NCBI GenBank assembly: GCA_000466585.1
Contig: KE993459.1
Coordinates: 1-31,406, forward strand
Reading direction: 5' to 3'
Length of the DNA stretch: 31,406 nt
Source of the DNA: Clostridiales bacterium oral taxon 876 str. F0540
Lineage (GTDB): Bacteria > Bacillota > Clostridia > Clostridiales > Clostridiaceae
Below the pieces are notes generated by a model that was given only the letters and a program-made list of their open reading frames with translations, did not search any database and was not told the DNA's origin. A program made the position numbers and the translations under genes. This document shows, one piece after another, positions 6,789-13,776 of this stretch. Positions within the stretch are counted from its first letter, which is position 1; the number at the start of each line of letters is the position of its first letter.

Positions 6789-8741
6789 CTATTCATTAGC
6801 TTCTATCTGCATGCCTTCTACATGTCTTTTACTCATGAGTTTATCTTTCTTTCTATTTTCCTTGCTTTCAAAAACAATATCAAAATCATAATCATCAGGG
6901 TAAAGCTCCTGCCCTTCAATATACAAGGAAAGTCTTTTATGATTAATCTTAAACTTGTTTTTCATAACCATAACTCCTATTTCCCCTCTATTATTTTCAA
7001 GCTCACAGACAATCCCTGTTCTATTCATGTTACTTATAAATACACAATCTCCAAGATTAAACCTCGGCTTAACTCTTTTATTTTCTGAAGCCTGCTTAAT
7101 TTTATCTACAGCTTTAAATTTTTCTACTACTTCCTCATGCTGCTTCACTATTTCATCTGATGCTTTAGCATATTCTATGATCTCAGGCTTATATTCTGTG
7201 TATTCTTTAGTCTCTTTATAAGTTATTTTATGGGCTCTTTCAATAAGTGCTTTATCCATGCCAAGCCTTAAAGCTATAAATAAGGCATTGCTCTCCCCTG
7301 CTTTTCCTATGCTAAGCTTATAAAGAGGTTTTAAAGTATTTATATCAAATTCCATACATCCATTTATAAACCCCGAAGTATTTTTCGCAAAATCCTTAAT
7401 CTCGCTATAGTGGGTTGTAGCAAGCATTGTAGCCCCTCGCTTATGAATTTCTTCAAGCACTGCAGCTGCAATACCCATTCCTTCTCCCGGATCAGTTCCT
7501 GAGCCTACCTCATCAATTATTACAAGAGTATGCTCATCTGAAGAGTTAATAATGCTTATAATATTTTTAATATGAGAAGAAAAAGTACTTAAGCTTTGCT
7601 CTATGCTCTGCCCATCCCCTATATCTGCAAGTATATCAGCAAAAACAGCAAATTCAGAGCCTTCATCAACCGGTACATGAAGTCCCGACTGAACCATCAT
7701 TGTCAAAAGTCCTACAGTCTTTAGAACAACAGTTTTTCCACCTGTGTTTGGCCCTGTTATAACCAGGCTTTTATAGGTATCTCCTATAATAAAATTAAGA
7801 GGCACTGCTGTTTTTCCTATCAAAGGATGTCTTCCATTCTTTATTGATATAAATTTCCTATTATTAAGTTTTACTGTTCTTCCGTCAATGGATTTGCTAT
7901 ACTTTGCTTTTGCAAATAAGAAATCATAATAAGCCATAGTTTCAATATTTATTGAAAGCTCTCTTTGTTTATGTTCAAGCATAGCAGTCAGAGACGATAA
8001 TATTTTATAAACCTCCTTCTCCTCTTCAATTCTAAGCATATTAAGTTCATCCTGAGCTTTTTTAACCTCCGCAGGCTCAATAAATACAGTAGAGCCGCTT
8101 GAAGACATATCATGAACACTGCCCTCAATATTATTTTTATATTGATTTTTAACAGGAATAACATATCTCCCATTTCTCATGCTTACTAAACTATCCTGTA
8201 TATAATCCTTATTCCTTGAATTTTTTAAGAAGCTCTCCAGTTTATTTTTAACTCTATCCTCTAAAATAGCTATCTTCTTTCTAAGCCTTGAAAGTTCACT
8301 GCTGGCCTTATCATCTACTCTTCCTTTATAAATGCATCTTTCTATTTCATCTACTGCCTCTGAAAGCTCATGTATTGATAAAGCATAGCTGCTTACATTA
8401 GGAGCTGCATCTTCTTTATCTCTCATAAATCTTTTAAGTCTGTTTCCATCTCTTAAAAGTCCGCAAATAGTTTCAAACTCTTCAGGTGTAAGATTTCCTC
8501 CCTTGCCAAGCTTATCTTTTATATTCTTTATTCCCTTTAGTCCATGAAGGGGGACAGAAGAGCTTCTATCAACAATATTTCTTGCTTCTGTAGTCTCCTT
8601 CAAGTTGTTTTGTATAATATTAATATCTATAGATGGTTCTAATTTGTCAGCCATATCTTTAGCTATTTCTGATAATGCGTAGTTTTTTATGCTTTCTTTT
8701 ATTTTATTGTACTCAAGTATATTAATAGCATTTTTATTCAA
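6789..8741 (-). CDS. MutS2-like ATPase lacking the Smr nuclease domain
   Basis: A MutS-superfamily ATPase of about 650 residues, closest to MutS2. Known MutS2 proteins act on recombination intermediates or collided ribosomes, not on mismatches. The core, connector and clamp helices are followed by YYDFLFAKAKYS, NGRHPLI, Walker A GPNTGGKT (about 335-342 of the longest frame) and Walker B LVIIDEVGSGTDPGEG. After it comes the KOW-like stretch (KPRFNLGDCVFISNMNRTG). Usual MutS2 is about 780 residues with a C-terminal Smr domain; this one stops just where Smr should begin. TTG 8756 overlaps the Shine-Dalgarno, so TTG 8741, eight bases after GGAGG (8754-8750), is chosen. It follows the unusual leader at 8742-9107. 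Confidence 0.88.
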   Translation of the reverse strand: MNKNAINILEYNKIKESIKNYALSEIAKDMADKLEPSIDINIIQNNLKETTEARNIVDRSSSVPLHGLKGIKNIKDKLGKGGNLTPEEFETICGLLRDGNRLKRFMRDKEDAAPNVSSYALSIHELSEAVDEIERCIYKGRVDDKASSELSRLRKKIAILEDRVKNKLESFLKNSRNKDYIQDSLVSMRNGRYVIPVKNQYKNNIEGSVHDMSSSGSTVFIEPAEVKKAQDELNMLRIEEEKEVYKILSSLTAMLEHKQRELSINIETMAYYDFLFAKAKYSKSIDGRTVKLNNRKFISIKNGRHPLIGKTAVPLNFIIGDTYKSLVITGPNTGGKTVVLKTVGLLTMMVQSGLHVPVDEGSEFAVFADILADIGDGQSIEQSLSTFSSHIKNIISIINSSDEHTLVIIDEVGSGTDPGEGMGIAAAVLEEIHKRGATMLATTHYSEIKDFAKNTSGFINGCMEFDINTLKPLYKLSIGKAGESNALFIALRLGMDKALIERAHKITYKETKEYTEYKPEIIEYAKASDEIVKQHEEVVEKFKAVDKIKQASENKRVKPRFNLGDCVFISNMNRTGIVCELENNRGEIGVMVMKNKFKINHKRLSLYIEGQELYPDDYDFDIVFESKENRKKDKLMSKRHVEGMQIEANE

Positions 8742-8780
8742 TTTCTTAACCTCCAATAATTTTATTAAATAATTTTTGTA

Positions 8781-9107
8781 CTAACCAATTGACTGGAGTT
8801 AAGAACATCAAATATAAATAAAAGCCTCAGAGAACACTTTCTCTGAAGCTTACACTAACCCTAATAATTACCTAAATTTAACAACTTAAAAATAGGTATA
8901 AAAATTCCGTGCATAGGCACGGATACAATTCTTTCTTATATTAAAAGGTCGAATGCTATCTGTGTTCTTAACATCCTAAAAAACTTCGACAAAAACAAAC
9001 CTAATATATAATAGGTTTTTTGAAGTCTTTTAAGCTCCAATATTTAATTGGTTAGTTAAGAACAACCTCACTCACAAAACATACTCCCTTTTCCTGAAAA
9101 TTTAAAC
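8781..9107 (-). ncRNA. Structured leader RNA with switch-like alternative pairings
   Basis: Not a family I recognise. From a start near 9107, the minus strand contains TGTTCTTAAC at 9064-9055 (A), its complement GTTAAGAACA at 8972-8963 (B), a second TGTTCTTAAC at 8807-8798 (C), and GGTTAAGAA in the mutS2-like Shine-Dalgarno at 8751-8743 (D). A can pair with B and C with D, or B with C. CTAACCAATT (9055-9046) also pairs with AATTGGTTAG (8790-8781), closing the domain. Inside are hairpins at about 9030-8978, TCCGTGC/GCACGGA (about 8922-8906) and a terminator (8821-8851). It could be a riboswitch-like leader, a free RNA, or less likely a small inverted-repeat element. Confidence 0.6.
8816..8853 (-). 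terminator. Terminator inside the mutS2-like leader
   Basis: On the minus strand AAGCTTCAGAGAA and TTCTCTGAGGCTTT form a stem of about 12 pairs with an AGTG loop, followed by TATTTATATTT. It sits about 250 nt into the leader transcript and about 75 nt before the start codon, so full-length mRNA needs readthrough. Confidence 0.7.
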
Positions 9108-9113
9108 ACCTAC

Positions 9114-9142
9114 ATTATAATATATGTTCTTTGAAAATGCAA
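9114..9142 (-). promoter_or_regulatory. Sigma-A promoter of the leader RNA
   Basis: On the minus strand TTGCAT (9142-9137), a 17-nt spacer and TATAAT (9119-9114) form a near-consensus promoter. The expected start is near 9107, about 365 nt before the mutS2-like start codon. Confidence 0.75.
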
Positions 9143-9212
9143 TGTGAATTTTATATTATGTATGTAACTCTTAATCCCCGGGCATCATAACATATAAGAA
9201 AAAGGAGCTGAT

Positions 9213-9386
9213 ATGCCTATGAAGAAAAATGCCATGGATAACTGGATTCAGGCTTTTGGAAACAACTTATTTGATGACAGTGATCAAAAGACTGATAATA
9301 ATCAGCTAAGTAATTCTGCAGTTAATTCTAAAAACACAAAAGCATCAAGTAAACCTGATACCTTAAAGAAAAAAGGAGATAGCTGA
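9213..9386 (+). CDS. Small Asn/Lys/Ser-rich protein of unknown function (57 aa)
   Basis: ATG at 9213 follows AAAGGAG at 9201-9207; an in-frame ATG at 9219 is an alternative. The product starts MPMKKNAMDNWIQAFGNNLF and continues as a hydrophilic, probably disordered tail ending KKKGDS. No family is recognised. The good ribosome binding site and the terminator overlapping its stop argue for a real gene. Small proteins of this composition are common in spore formers, but no spore-specific promoter was identified. Confidence 0.6.
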   Translation: MPMKKNAMDNWIQAFGNNLFDDSDQKTDNNQLSNSAVNSKNTKASSKPDTLKKKGDS

Positions 9387-9398
9387 TTATCTCCTTTT
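9371..9398. terminator. Bidirectional intrinsic terminator
   Basis: AAAAGGAGAT (9371-9380) pairs with ATCTCCTTTT (9389-9398). It overlaps the stop codons of the two convergent genes and gives T-runs in both directions. Confidence 0.8.
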
Positions 9399-9906
9399 AC
9401 TTGTATTGCATTAAATTTAGAAAAACTATAAATTCATCTAAGTTTTCACTAAACAACAACATCATCCCAGACTTTTCTTCTAAGCTTTCAATTGCATTAT
9501 CTAAATAACCTATTCCTATATCATATTCTTTAGCTTCTATGTTTTTATTTGCACTTTTTAAGTTTTTCCAGGAATCAGATTCTACTTCTCCTATTTGCAT
9601 AAGCTGTGTCATTATCATCTCAAGCCTTCCGCTTAATTGCACTTCAACAGTTTCTTTTGGAACTATGCCGCTTTTCGAAAATTCTACAAACAGCTTATCA
9701 ACCTGCCTGCTTTTTTTATCAATTTGTTTTTCAAGCTTTTCGTTTTCCTTTAAGAGTTCTTTAACACGTGCTCTTTTTTCCTTTATTATTTCAAACTTTT
9801 GAGCAGCTGAATCAGCTTCTTTTGCAGAAACGTTAATACCCTCTATATTAAAAGAAATAAAAATTAAAACCAAAAAGAACAAAATAAATGCCTGCCATCT
9901 TCTCAA
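9397..9906 (-). CDS. Secreted or membrane-anchored coiled-coil protein, unknown function
   Basis: About 169 residues. The N-terminus is a signal-like helix (RRWQAFILFFLVLIFISFNI) with a possible cleavage site near NVSAKEA. Next come about 55 residues of charged heptad-like helix (EIIKEKRARVKELLKENEKL and QIDKKSRQVDKLFVEF) and a second helical region (SANKNIEAKEYDIGIGYLDN) that looks TPR-like. The longest frame begins at TTG 9915, which overlaps AAGGAGG; TTG 9906 is correctly spaced. No family name can be given. The gene is monocistronic and an extracytoplasmic location is likely. Confidence 0.75.
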   Translation of the reverse strand: MRRWQAFILFFLVLIFISFNIEGINVSAKEADSAAQKFEIIKEKRARVKELLKENEKLEKQIDKKSRQVDKLFVEFSKSGIVPKETVEVQLSGRLEMIMTQLMQIGEVESDSWKNLKSANKNIEAKEYDIGIGYLDNAIESLEEKSGMMLLFSENLDEFIVFLNLMQYK

Positions 9907-10020
9907 GGACTGCAACCTCCTTATATTTTATCTATTATTAGCATTTCACTCATTACAGTAATTATGTTAGTACATTATTACAATAATATAAAACATTTGG
10001 CTTATATTAAATTTTATATA

Positions 10021-10049
10021 TTGCGTTTTTATATAAAATTCAATATAAT
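10021..10049 (+). promoter_or_regulatory. Sigma-A promoter of the guanidine riboswitch
   Basis: TTGCGT (10021-10026), a 17-nt spacer and TATAAT (10044-10049). Transcription should begin near 10056, about 15-20 nt before the aptamer. Confidence 0.75.
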
Positions 10050-10069
10050 AGTTATTAATTTAATGATCA

Positions 10070-10165
10070 ATGTTTTCTAGGGTTCCGAAGCTTTAAAACG
10101 CTTGACTGGTCCAAGAGAAAACGCACAGTTTACTGTGTACACGGAGGGACAAAAGCCCGGGAGAT
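10070..10165 (+). ncRNA. Guanidine-I riboswitch (ykkC/yxkD leader)
   Basis: The conserved aptamer blocks are all present: CTAGGGTTCCG (10077-10087), CTGGTCCAAGAGA (about 10105-10117), and ACACGGAGGGAC followed by AAAAGCCCGGGAG. These define the ykkC subtype-1 leader, which binds guanidinium. Its 3' part overlaps the left arm of the terminator at 10151, so ligand binding should prevent termination and switch on the exporter gene behind it. Confidence 0.93.
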
Positions 10166-10200
10166 ATCTTTTAGGATATCCTCTTGGGCTTTTCTTTTTT
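10151..10200 (+). terminator. Riboswitch-controlled terminator
   Basis: AAAAGCCCGGGAGATATC (10151-10168) pairs with GATATCCTCTTGGGCTTTT (10175-10193), followed by CTTTTTT. The left arm is shared with the aptamer, the classic layout for ligand-induced antitermination. Confidence 0.88.
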
Positions 10201-10258
10201 GCAGAAACTTGATTATTAAATTAAAAATACTATTAAACTAAATTAGGAGGTTATATAT

Positions 10259-10576
10259 ATGGCGTGGTTAATCTTGATTATTGCGGGTATTTTTGAGGTT
10301 GTTTGGGCAATCGCTTTAAAATATTCTAATGGCTTTACTCGCTTGATACCATCTATGATAACATTAATAGGAATGTTAATAAGCTTTTATTTATTATCTC
10401 AGGCTACCAAAACCCTCCCCATAGGCACAGCCTACGCGATATGGACAGGGATCGGAGCTTTAGGTGCAGTAATATGTGGAATTATTTTCTTTAAAGAGCC
10501 GCTTACTGCTTTGCGAATAGTATTCATGATACTTTTACTTACAGGGATAATAGGATTAAAGGCTACATCCTCATAA
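10259..10576 (+). CDS. gdx: SMR-family guanidinium exporter Gdx (SugE type)
   Basis: A 105-residue four-helix membrane protein that works as an antiparallel dimer, exchanging guanidinium for protons. The central carboxylate Glu13 lies in AGIFEVVWAIALKYSNGFTR, the SugE/Gdx signature rather than the EmrE one. Other marks are Trp16 and GTAYAIWTGIGALG in helix 3. AGGAGG stands before the ATG. The guanidine-I riboswitch directly upstream fixes the substrate more firmly than the protein alone could. It is a single-gene unit. Confidence 0.95.
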   Translation: MAWLILIIAGIFEVVWAIALKYSNGFTRLIPSMITLIGMLISFYLLSQATKTLPIGTAYAIWTGIGALGAVICGIIFFKEPLTALRIVFMILLLTGIIGLKATSS

Positions 10577-10594
10577 AATTATTTATTTCAGTGG

Positions 10595-10701
10595 AGCTGA
10601 TTTAGAACAGTTTATCTGGTCATGTTATTTAAATACATAAAAGCAAAAGCTTTTGGAGAACTTAAATAACAAGAGTTAGATTTAAGTGTTTTAATTCAGC
10701 T
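10595..10701 (+). other. Long nested hairpin after gdx
   Basis: AGCTGATTTAGAACA (10595-10609) pairs at 13 of 15 positions with TGTTTTAATTCAGCT (10687-10701). Inside it GTTATTTAA (10624-10632) pairs perfectly with TTAAATAAC (10662-10670), which encloses AAAAGC/GCTTTT. The outer stem is followed by TATTTTC, so it may act as a long-armed gdx terminator or be a small structured RNA. The rest of the interval up to 10972 is very AT-rich and holds no credible gene. Confidence 0.45.
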
Positions 10702-10972
10702 TATTTTCATTTACATCCTATTAACATTTTAGCAAAGTGAAGGAACATATAAATTTTAGTCCATAACTCAAAAATGAATAATTTTTTCTTGTAAATTCAT
10801 TTCTATAAATTTTGACTAAATATTGAATATTTTCATTCATTTTATATTTACTTGAACTATTTTGTTTCAATTTTTTTGATTTATTTTTTAAATACAATTT
10901 CAATTTTTTCAAAAAACTTAATCTAACAAACAAATTTTAATGTCTAAAAATAAAATAAACTGAATTTTCCTG

Positions 10973-11023
10973 TTGCAAAAGTAAAAATAAGCTATTATAA
11001 TTAAAATCGAGCTAAGGAGCTCG
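10973..11023 (+). promoter_or_regulatory. Sigma-A promoter and 5'-end hairpin of the yjeM-like gene
   Basis: TTGCAA (10973-10978), a 17-nt spacer and TATAAT (10996-11001). The predicted start near 11008 coincides with the hairpin CGAGCT-AAGG-AGCTCG (11008-11023), so the mRNA would begin with a stem-loop, which is known to protect some mRNAs from 5' decay. Confidence 0.75.
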
Positions 11024-11063
11024 AAGAAATAATTCTATTATTATTTAGAGGGGGAAGAATGAA

Positions 11064-12638
11064 ATGTCTTCAAATGTAAACGCTACCAAAAAACTTACTT
11101 TGGTATCACTGATTTTAATGATTTTTACATCAGTTTACGGTTTTAACAACATCCCAAGATCCTTCTACAAAATGGGATATGCGGCAATTCCATGGTACAT
11201 TTTATCAGCAATAACCTTCTTCGTACCATTCGCTTTAATGATGGCAGAGTTCGGTGCAGCATTTAAAGAAGAAAAAGGTGGAATTTATTCTTGGATGGAA
11301 AAATCCGTAGGACCTAAATTCGCATTCATGGGAACATTCATGTGGTTTGCTTCCTATGTAATCTGGATGGTAAACGTATCCTCAGGTATCTGGGTTCCAA
11401 TATCAAATGCTATATTTGGTAAAGATACAACAGCTACTTGGAAGCTTTTCGGAATCGAAGGCTTAACTGGACCTAAAACTTTAGGTATTATGGGTATTAT
11501 CTGGATAATATTCGTTACATTCGTATCAACTAAAGGATTAGATAAAATCAAGAAAATAACTTCAGTTGGTGGAACAGCAGTTGTTTTAATAAACATCGTT
11601 GTATTACTTGGTGCAATAGCAGTATTTATAGGAAACGGCGGACACTTAGCTCAACCTATCGAAGGTTTAAAATCCTTTACTACTACACCAAATCCTAAAT
11701 ATGTAGGAAACATAGTTGCTTCTTTAGCATTCGTTGTTTATGCTATATTCGCTTACGGTGGTATAGAAGCTGTTGGTGGTCTTGTTGACCAAACAGAAAA
11801 CCCAGAAAAGACGTTCCCTAAGGGAGTTATGATTGCAGCTGCAGTTATAGCTATCGGATACTCACTATTAATATTAATGGTTGGTATATTCACTAACTGG
11901 TCAGCAGTAATGTCAGTTAAAGGTGTTACACTTGGAAACGCAAGCTACATTGTTATGTCTAACTTAGGATACTCTTTAGGAACAGCATTTGGAGCTTCAC
12001 AAGCTACAGCAGTAGTTATGGGTCAATGGGTTGCTAGATACGTTGGTTTATCAATGTTCTTAGCATTAACAGGAGCTTTCTTCACATTAACTTACGCTCC
12101 ACTTAAACAGCTTATAGATGGTACTCCAGCTAAGTTATGGCCTGGTAAATTAGGTCAAACAAGAGAATCAGACGGAATGCCAGTTAACGCTATGGTTGTT
12201 CAATGTATAATAGTTGTAGTTATGATATTTGCTACTTCAGTTGTTGGTGGAAAATCAATGGCTAAGTTCTTCGATATACTAGTTGCTATGACTAACGTTG
12301 CTATGACAATTCCTTACATGTTCTTAGCAGTTGCTTATATCTTCTTCAAGAAGAAGACTTCAATAAAGAAGCCATTTGAAGTATTTAAGACTTACAAGAG
12401 CGCTTTAATCTGGGGAGTAGTAATTACATTAACAGTTGGATTTGCTAATGTATTCTCAATTATAGAACCAGTAATATCAGCTCATATTCAAGGTGCAGTT
12501 GGTGCTGATCTAAGCGATGCTTGGATAAACACAATAGCACAGGTTGCTGGACCAATATTATTCGGTGTAATAGCTGTATTAATGCAATCTAGCTACCAAA
12601 AGAAAGTAAAAGCTGAAAAAGGCAATAAAGTTGCTTAA
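11064..12638 (+). CDS. yjeM: YjeM-type amino-acid permease (APC superfamily)
   Basis: A 524-residue transporter with about 12-14 membrane helices. The opening KKLTLVSLILMIFTSVYGFN and the FALMMAEFGAAFKEEKGGIYSW / GPKFAFMGTFMWFASYVIWM segments match the YjeM branch of the glutamate/GABA antiporter-like APC family; the true substrate of YjeM is unsettled. ATG 11064 follows GAGGGGG; an overlapping ATG at 11059 gives only a tiny frame. The gene is alone between its own promoter and a strong terminator. Its many TTC, AAC and GGT codons, compared with TTT and AAT in neighbours, suggest high expression. Confidence 0.87.
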   Translation: MSSNVNATKKLTLVSLILMIFTSVYGFNNIPRSFYKMGYAAIPWYILSAITFFVPFALMMAEFGAAFKEEKGGIYSWMEKSVGPKFAFMGTFMWFASYVIWMVNVSSGIWVPISNAIFGKDTTATWKLFGIEGLTGPKTLGIMGIIWIIFVTFVSTKGLDKIKKITSVGGTAVVLINIVVLLGAIAVFIGNGGHLAQPIEGLKSFTTTPNPKYVGNIVASLAFVVYAIFAYGGIEAVGGLVDQTENPEKTFPKGVMIAAAVIAIGYSLLILMVGIFTNWSAVMSVKGVTLGNASYIVMSNLGYSLGTAFGASQATAVVMGQWVARYVGLSMFLALTGAFFTLTYAPLKQLIDGTPAKLWPGKLGQTRESDGMPVNAMVVQCIIVVVMIFATSVVGGKSMAKFFDILVAMTNVAMTIPYMFLAVAYIFFKKKTSIKKPFEVFKTYKSALIWGVVITLTVGFANVFSIIEPVISAHIQGAVGADLSDAWINTIAQVAGPILFGVIAVLMQSSYQKKVKAEKGNKVA

Positions 12639-12653
12639 TAAATATAATTAATA

Positions 12654-12683
12654 AAGACCTGACAGGATTTCCTGTCAGGTCTT
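12654..12683. terminator. Bidirectional intrinsic terminator
   Basis: AAGACCTGACAGGA (12654-12667) pairs perfectly with TCCTGTCAGGTCTT (12670-12683), followed by ATTTTATTTC. It separates the convergent permease and 133-aa genes. Confidence 0.9.
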
Positions 12684-12686
12684 ATT

Positions 12687-13088
12687 TTATTTCTTTGAAC
12701 TTTTAATAAAATTATTATGCCTTACTCTAAAAGCTGACCAATCGCCGTCTATGGACACAAGGCTAACCCCTTGAAAATTAAACTCATCGGTAACTTCATG
12801 CATTGTATCTCTAGTCAAGTCAGACTTTTTATACTTTTTAGAAGTTCCTTTAGGATAACAAATCCAAAAATACTTATCCTCATTCAATGCTTCAACACAG
12901 GCTTTCATACTTTCCTTTGCCTCAGCTATACTTCTTGCAAAAAGCTGAATAAAGTCATATTTCTCTTTAATCTCTCTATGAACTTCTCCTTCTATTGCTT
13001 TTATTGTTTCTTCATACTCTTCAGGTGCATTTAAAATTAGCACAGGGCTTTGGTCGGTAAGCTTTAACTTCTTTAGTACCTCATTCAT
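12687..13088 (-). CDS. Cytosolic protein of unknown function, possibly DUF3052-like
   Basis: About 133 residues with no membrane segment. The pattern of an N-terminal PVLILNAPEEYEETI strand, a central helical part (DFIQLFARSIAEAKESMKAC), YFWICYPKGTSKKYKKSDL and a late GVSLVSIDGDWSAFRVRHN resembles small proteins annotated DUF3052, but I am not certain. Function unknown. The TTG at 13106 overlaps GGAGG (13104-13100), so ATG 13088 is the likely start. It is the second gene after the zinc-finger membrane protein on the same strand, but the spacing gives no clear operon. Confidence 0.65.
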   Translation of the reverse strand: MNEVLKKLKLTDQSPVLILNAPEEYEETIKAIEGEVHREIKEKYDFIQLFARSIAEAKESMKACVEALNEDKYFWICYPKGTSKKYKKSDLTRDTMHEVTDEFNFQGVSLVSIDGDWSAFRVRHNNFIKSSKK

Positions 13089-13161
13089 TATTTTATGTTC
13101 CTCCAATTTATATTTGCTTACCTAATATTATCATATACAAATAAAATATTAAATATTTTAC

Positions 13162-13464
13162 TTAAGCAATAATACGCGAAGAAGCCAACAGTACTATAAA
13201 AATAATGATACCTAAACTCACTGTCACAGTTATCTTAACTCTATCTATCACTTCTTTAGCATCAATAGACTTGTTTTTATTTATCTTTTCATCATCTAAT
13301 ATATCTTCTTTATTCTCTTCAAAGCTCTTAGCCCATTCTCTGCAAAAGCTACACTCTTTTTTATGTTCTGCCATCCATTCACTTGTTTCTTTATCAACCT
13401 CTCCATTAATAAAAGCTCTATATAACTCTTTAAACATTGAGCATTGACTCTTACAAACTCTCAT
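13162..13464 (-). CDS. Orphan zf-HC2-like (anti-sigma-like) membrane protein
   Basis: About 100 residues. An N-terminal Cys/His cluster (CKSQCSMF, then HKKECSFCREW) resembles the putative zinc finger of ZAS-type anti-sigma factors. A charged linker follows, then one C-terminal transmembrane helix (VTVSLGIIIFIVLLASSRII) that would leave the finger in the cytosol. ATG 13464 lies ten bases after GGAGGT (13480-13475); the longer frame begins within the binding site. No sigma-factor gene lies next to it, so a partner would be elsewhere, or this is a different zinc-finger membrane protein. Confidence 0.68.
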   Translation of the reverse strand: MRVCKSQCSMFKELYRAFINGEVDKETSEWMAEHKKECSFCREWAKSFEENKEDILDDEKINKNKSIDAKEVIDRVKITVTVSLGIIIFIVLLASSRIIA

Positions 13465-13554
13465 ATGAATTACTACCTCCACCCTATTATCTTATATATA
13501 AGACGTAATAATTAGGCATTTGGTTCGCATTTTATGAAAATTTTTCTAAACTTA

Positions 13555-13584
13555 AAGGATACCAATTTTTATCTTGGTATCCTT
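13555..13584 (-). terminator. Intrinsic terminator of the micro-operon
   Basis: AAGGATACCAA (13555-13565) pairs with TTGGTATCCTT (13574-13584), six bases after the stop of the 56-aa gene. The T-run is modest on either strand. Confidence 0.65.
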
Positions 13585-13589
13585 AACTT

Positions 13590-13760
13590 CTAATGCGCAT
13601 ATTTTATTAAATAATATATAACATAAAGCCATCCAAAAACCCCATGTATTATTGCCCAAAGCACAGAGTGGTTTAGGCTCCAGGATATAACCATCGCAAG
13701 GCATGCCCCAAAACTAACTCCTTTTTTAACTACCTCTTTTTTATAGGTTTTTTCACTCAT
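13590..13760 (-). CDS. 56-aa small membrane protein, second gene of a micro-operon
   Basis: A short frame that reads as a convincing small membrane protein: a polar basic start (MSEKTYKKEVVKKGVSFG), a first hydrophobic stretch (ACLAMVISWSLNHSVLWAII) and a second (HGVFGWLYVIYYLIKYAH). ATG 13760 has GGGGGAG at the proper distance. It lies 16 bases after the 49-aa gene on the same strand and is followed by a terminator, so the two are very probably co-transcribed. The Trp/His-rich SWSLNHSVLWAIIHGVFGW core is distinctive. Function unknown; a small complex with its partner is possible. Confidence 0.75.
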   Translation of the reverse strand: MSEKTYKKEVVKKGVSFGACLAMVISWSLNHSVLWAIIHGVFGWLYVIYYLIKYAH

Positions 13761-13776
13761 CCCCGCTCCCCCATTC

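Noticed and set aside
8996..9019. AAACCTA/TAGGTTT hairpin in the leader considered as a plus-strand terminator
   Set aside because: No plus-strand gene ends there; it fits better as an internal hairpin of the minus-strand leader RNA.
8742..9107. T-box, 6S RNA or RNase P RNA as explanations of the mutS2-like leader
   Set aside because: I find no T-box AGGGTGG-type motif, no 6S-like long rod with central bubble, and no RNase P core sequence.
10721..10933. 70-residue minus-strand frame in the AT-rich interval after gdx
   Set aside because: Composition is Lys/Asn/Phe-rich from poly-A/T sequence, with no ribosome binding site; likely chance.
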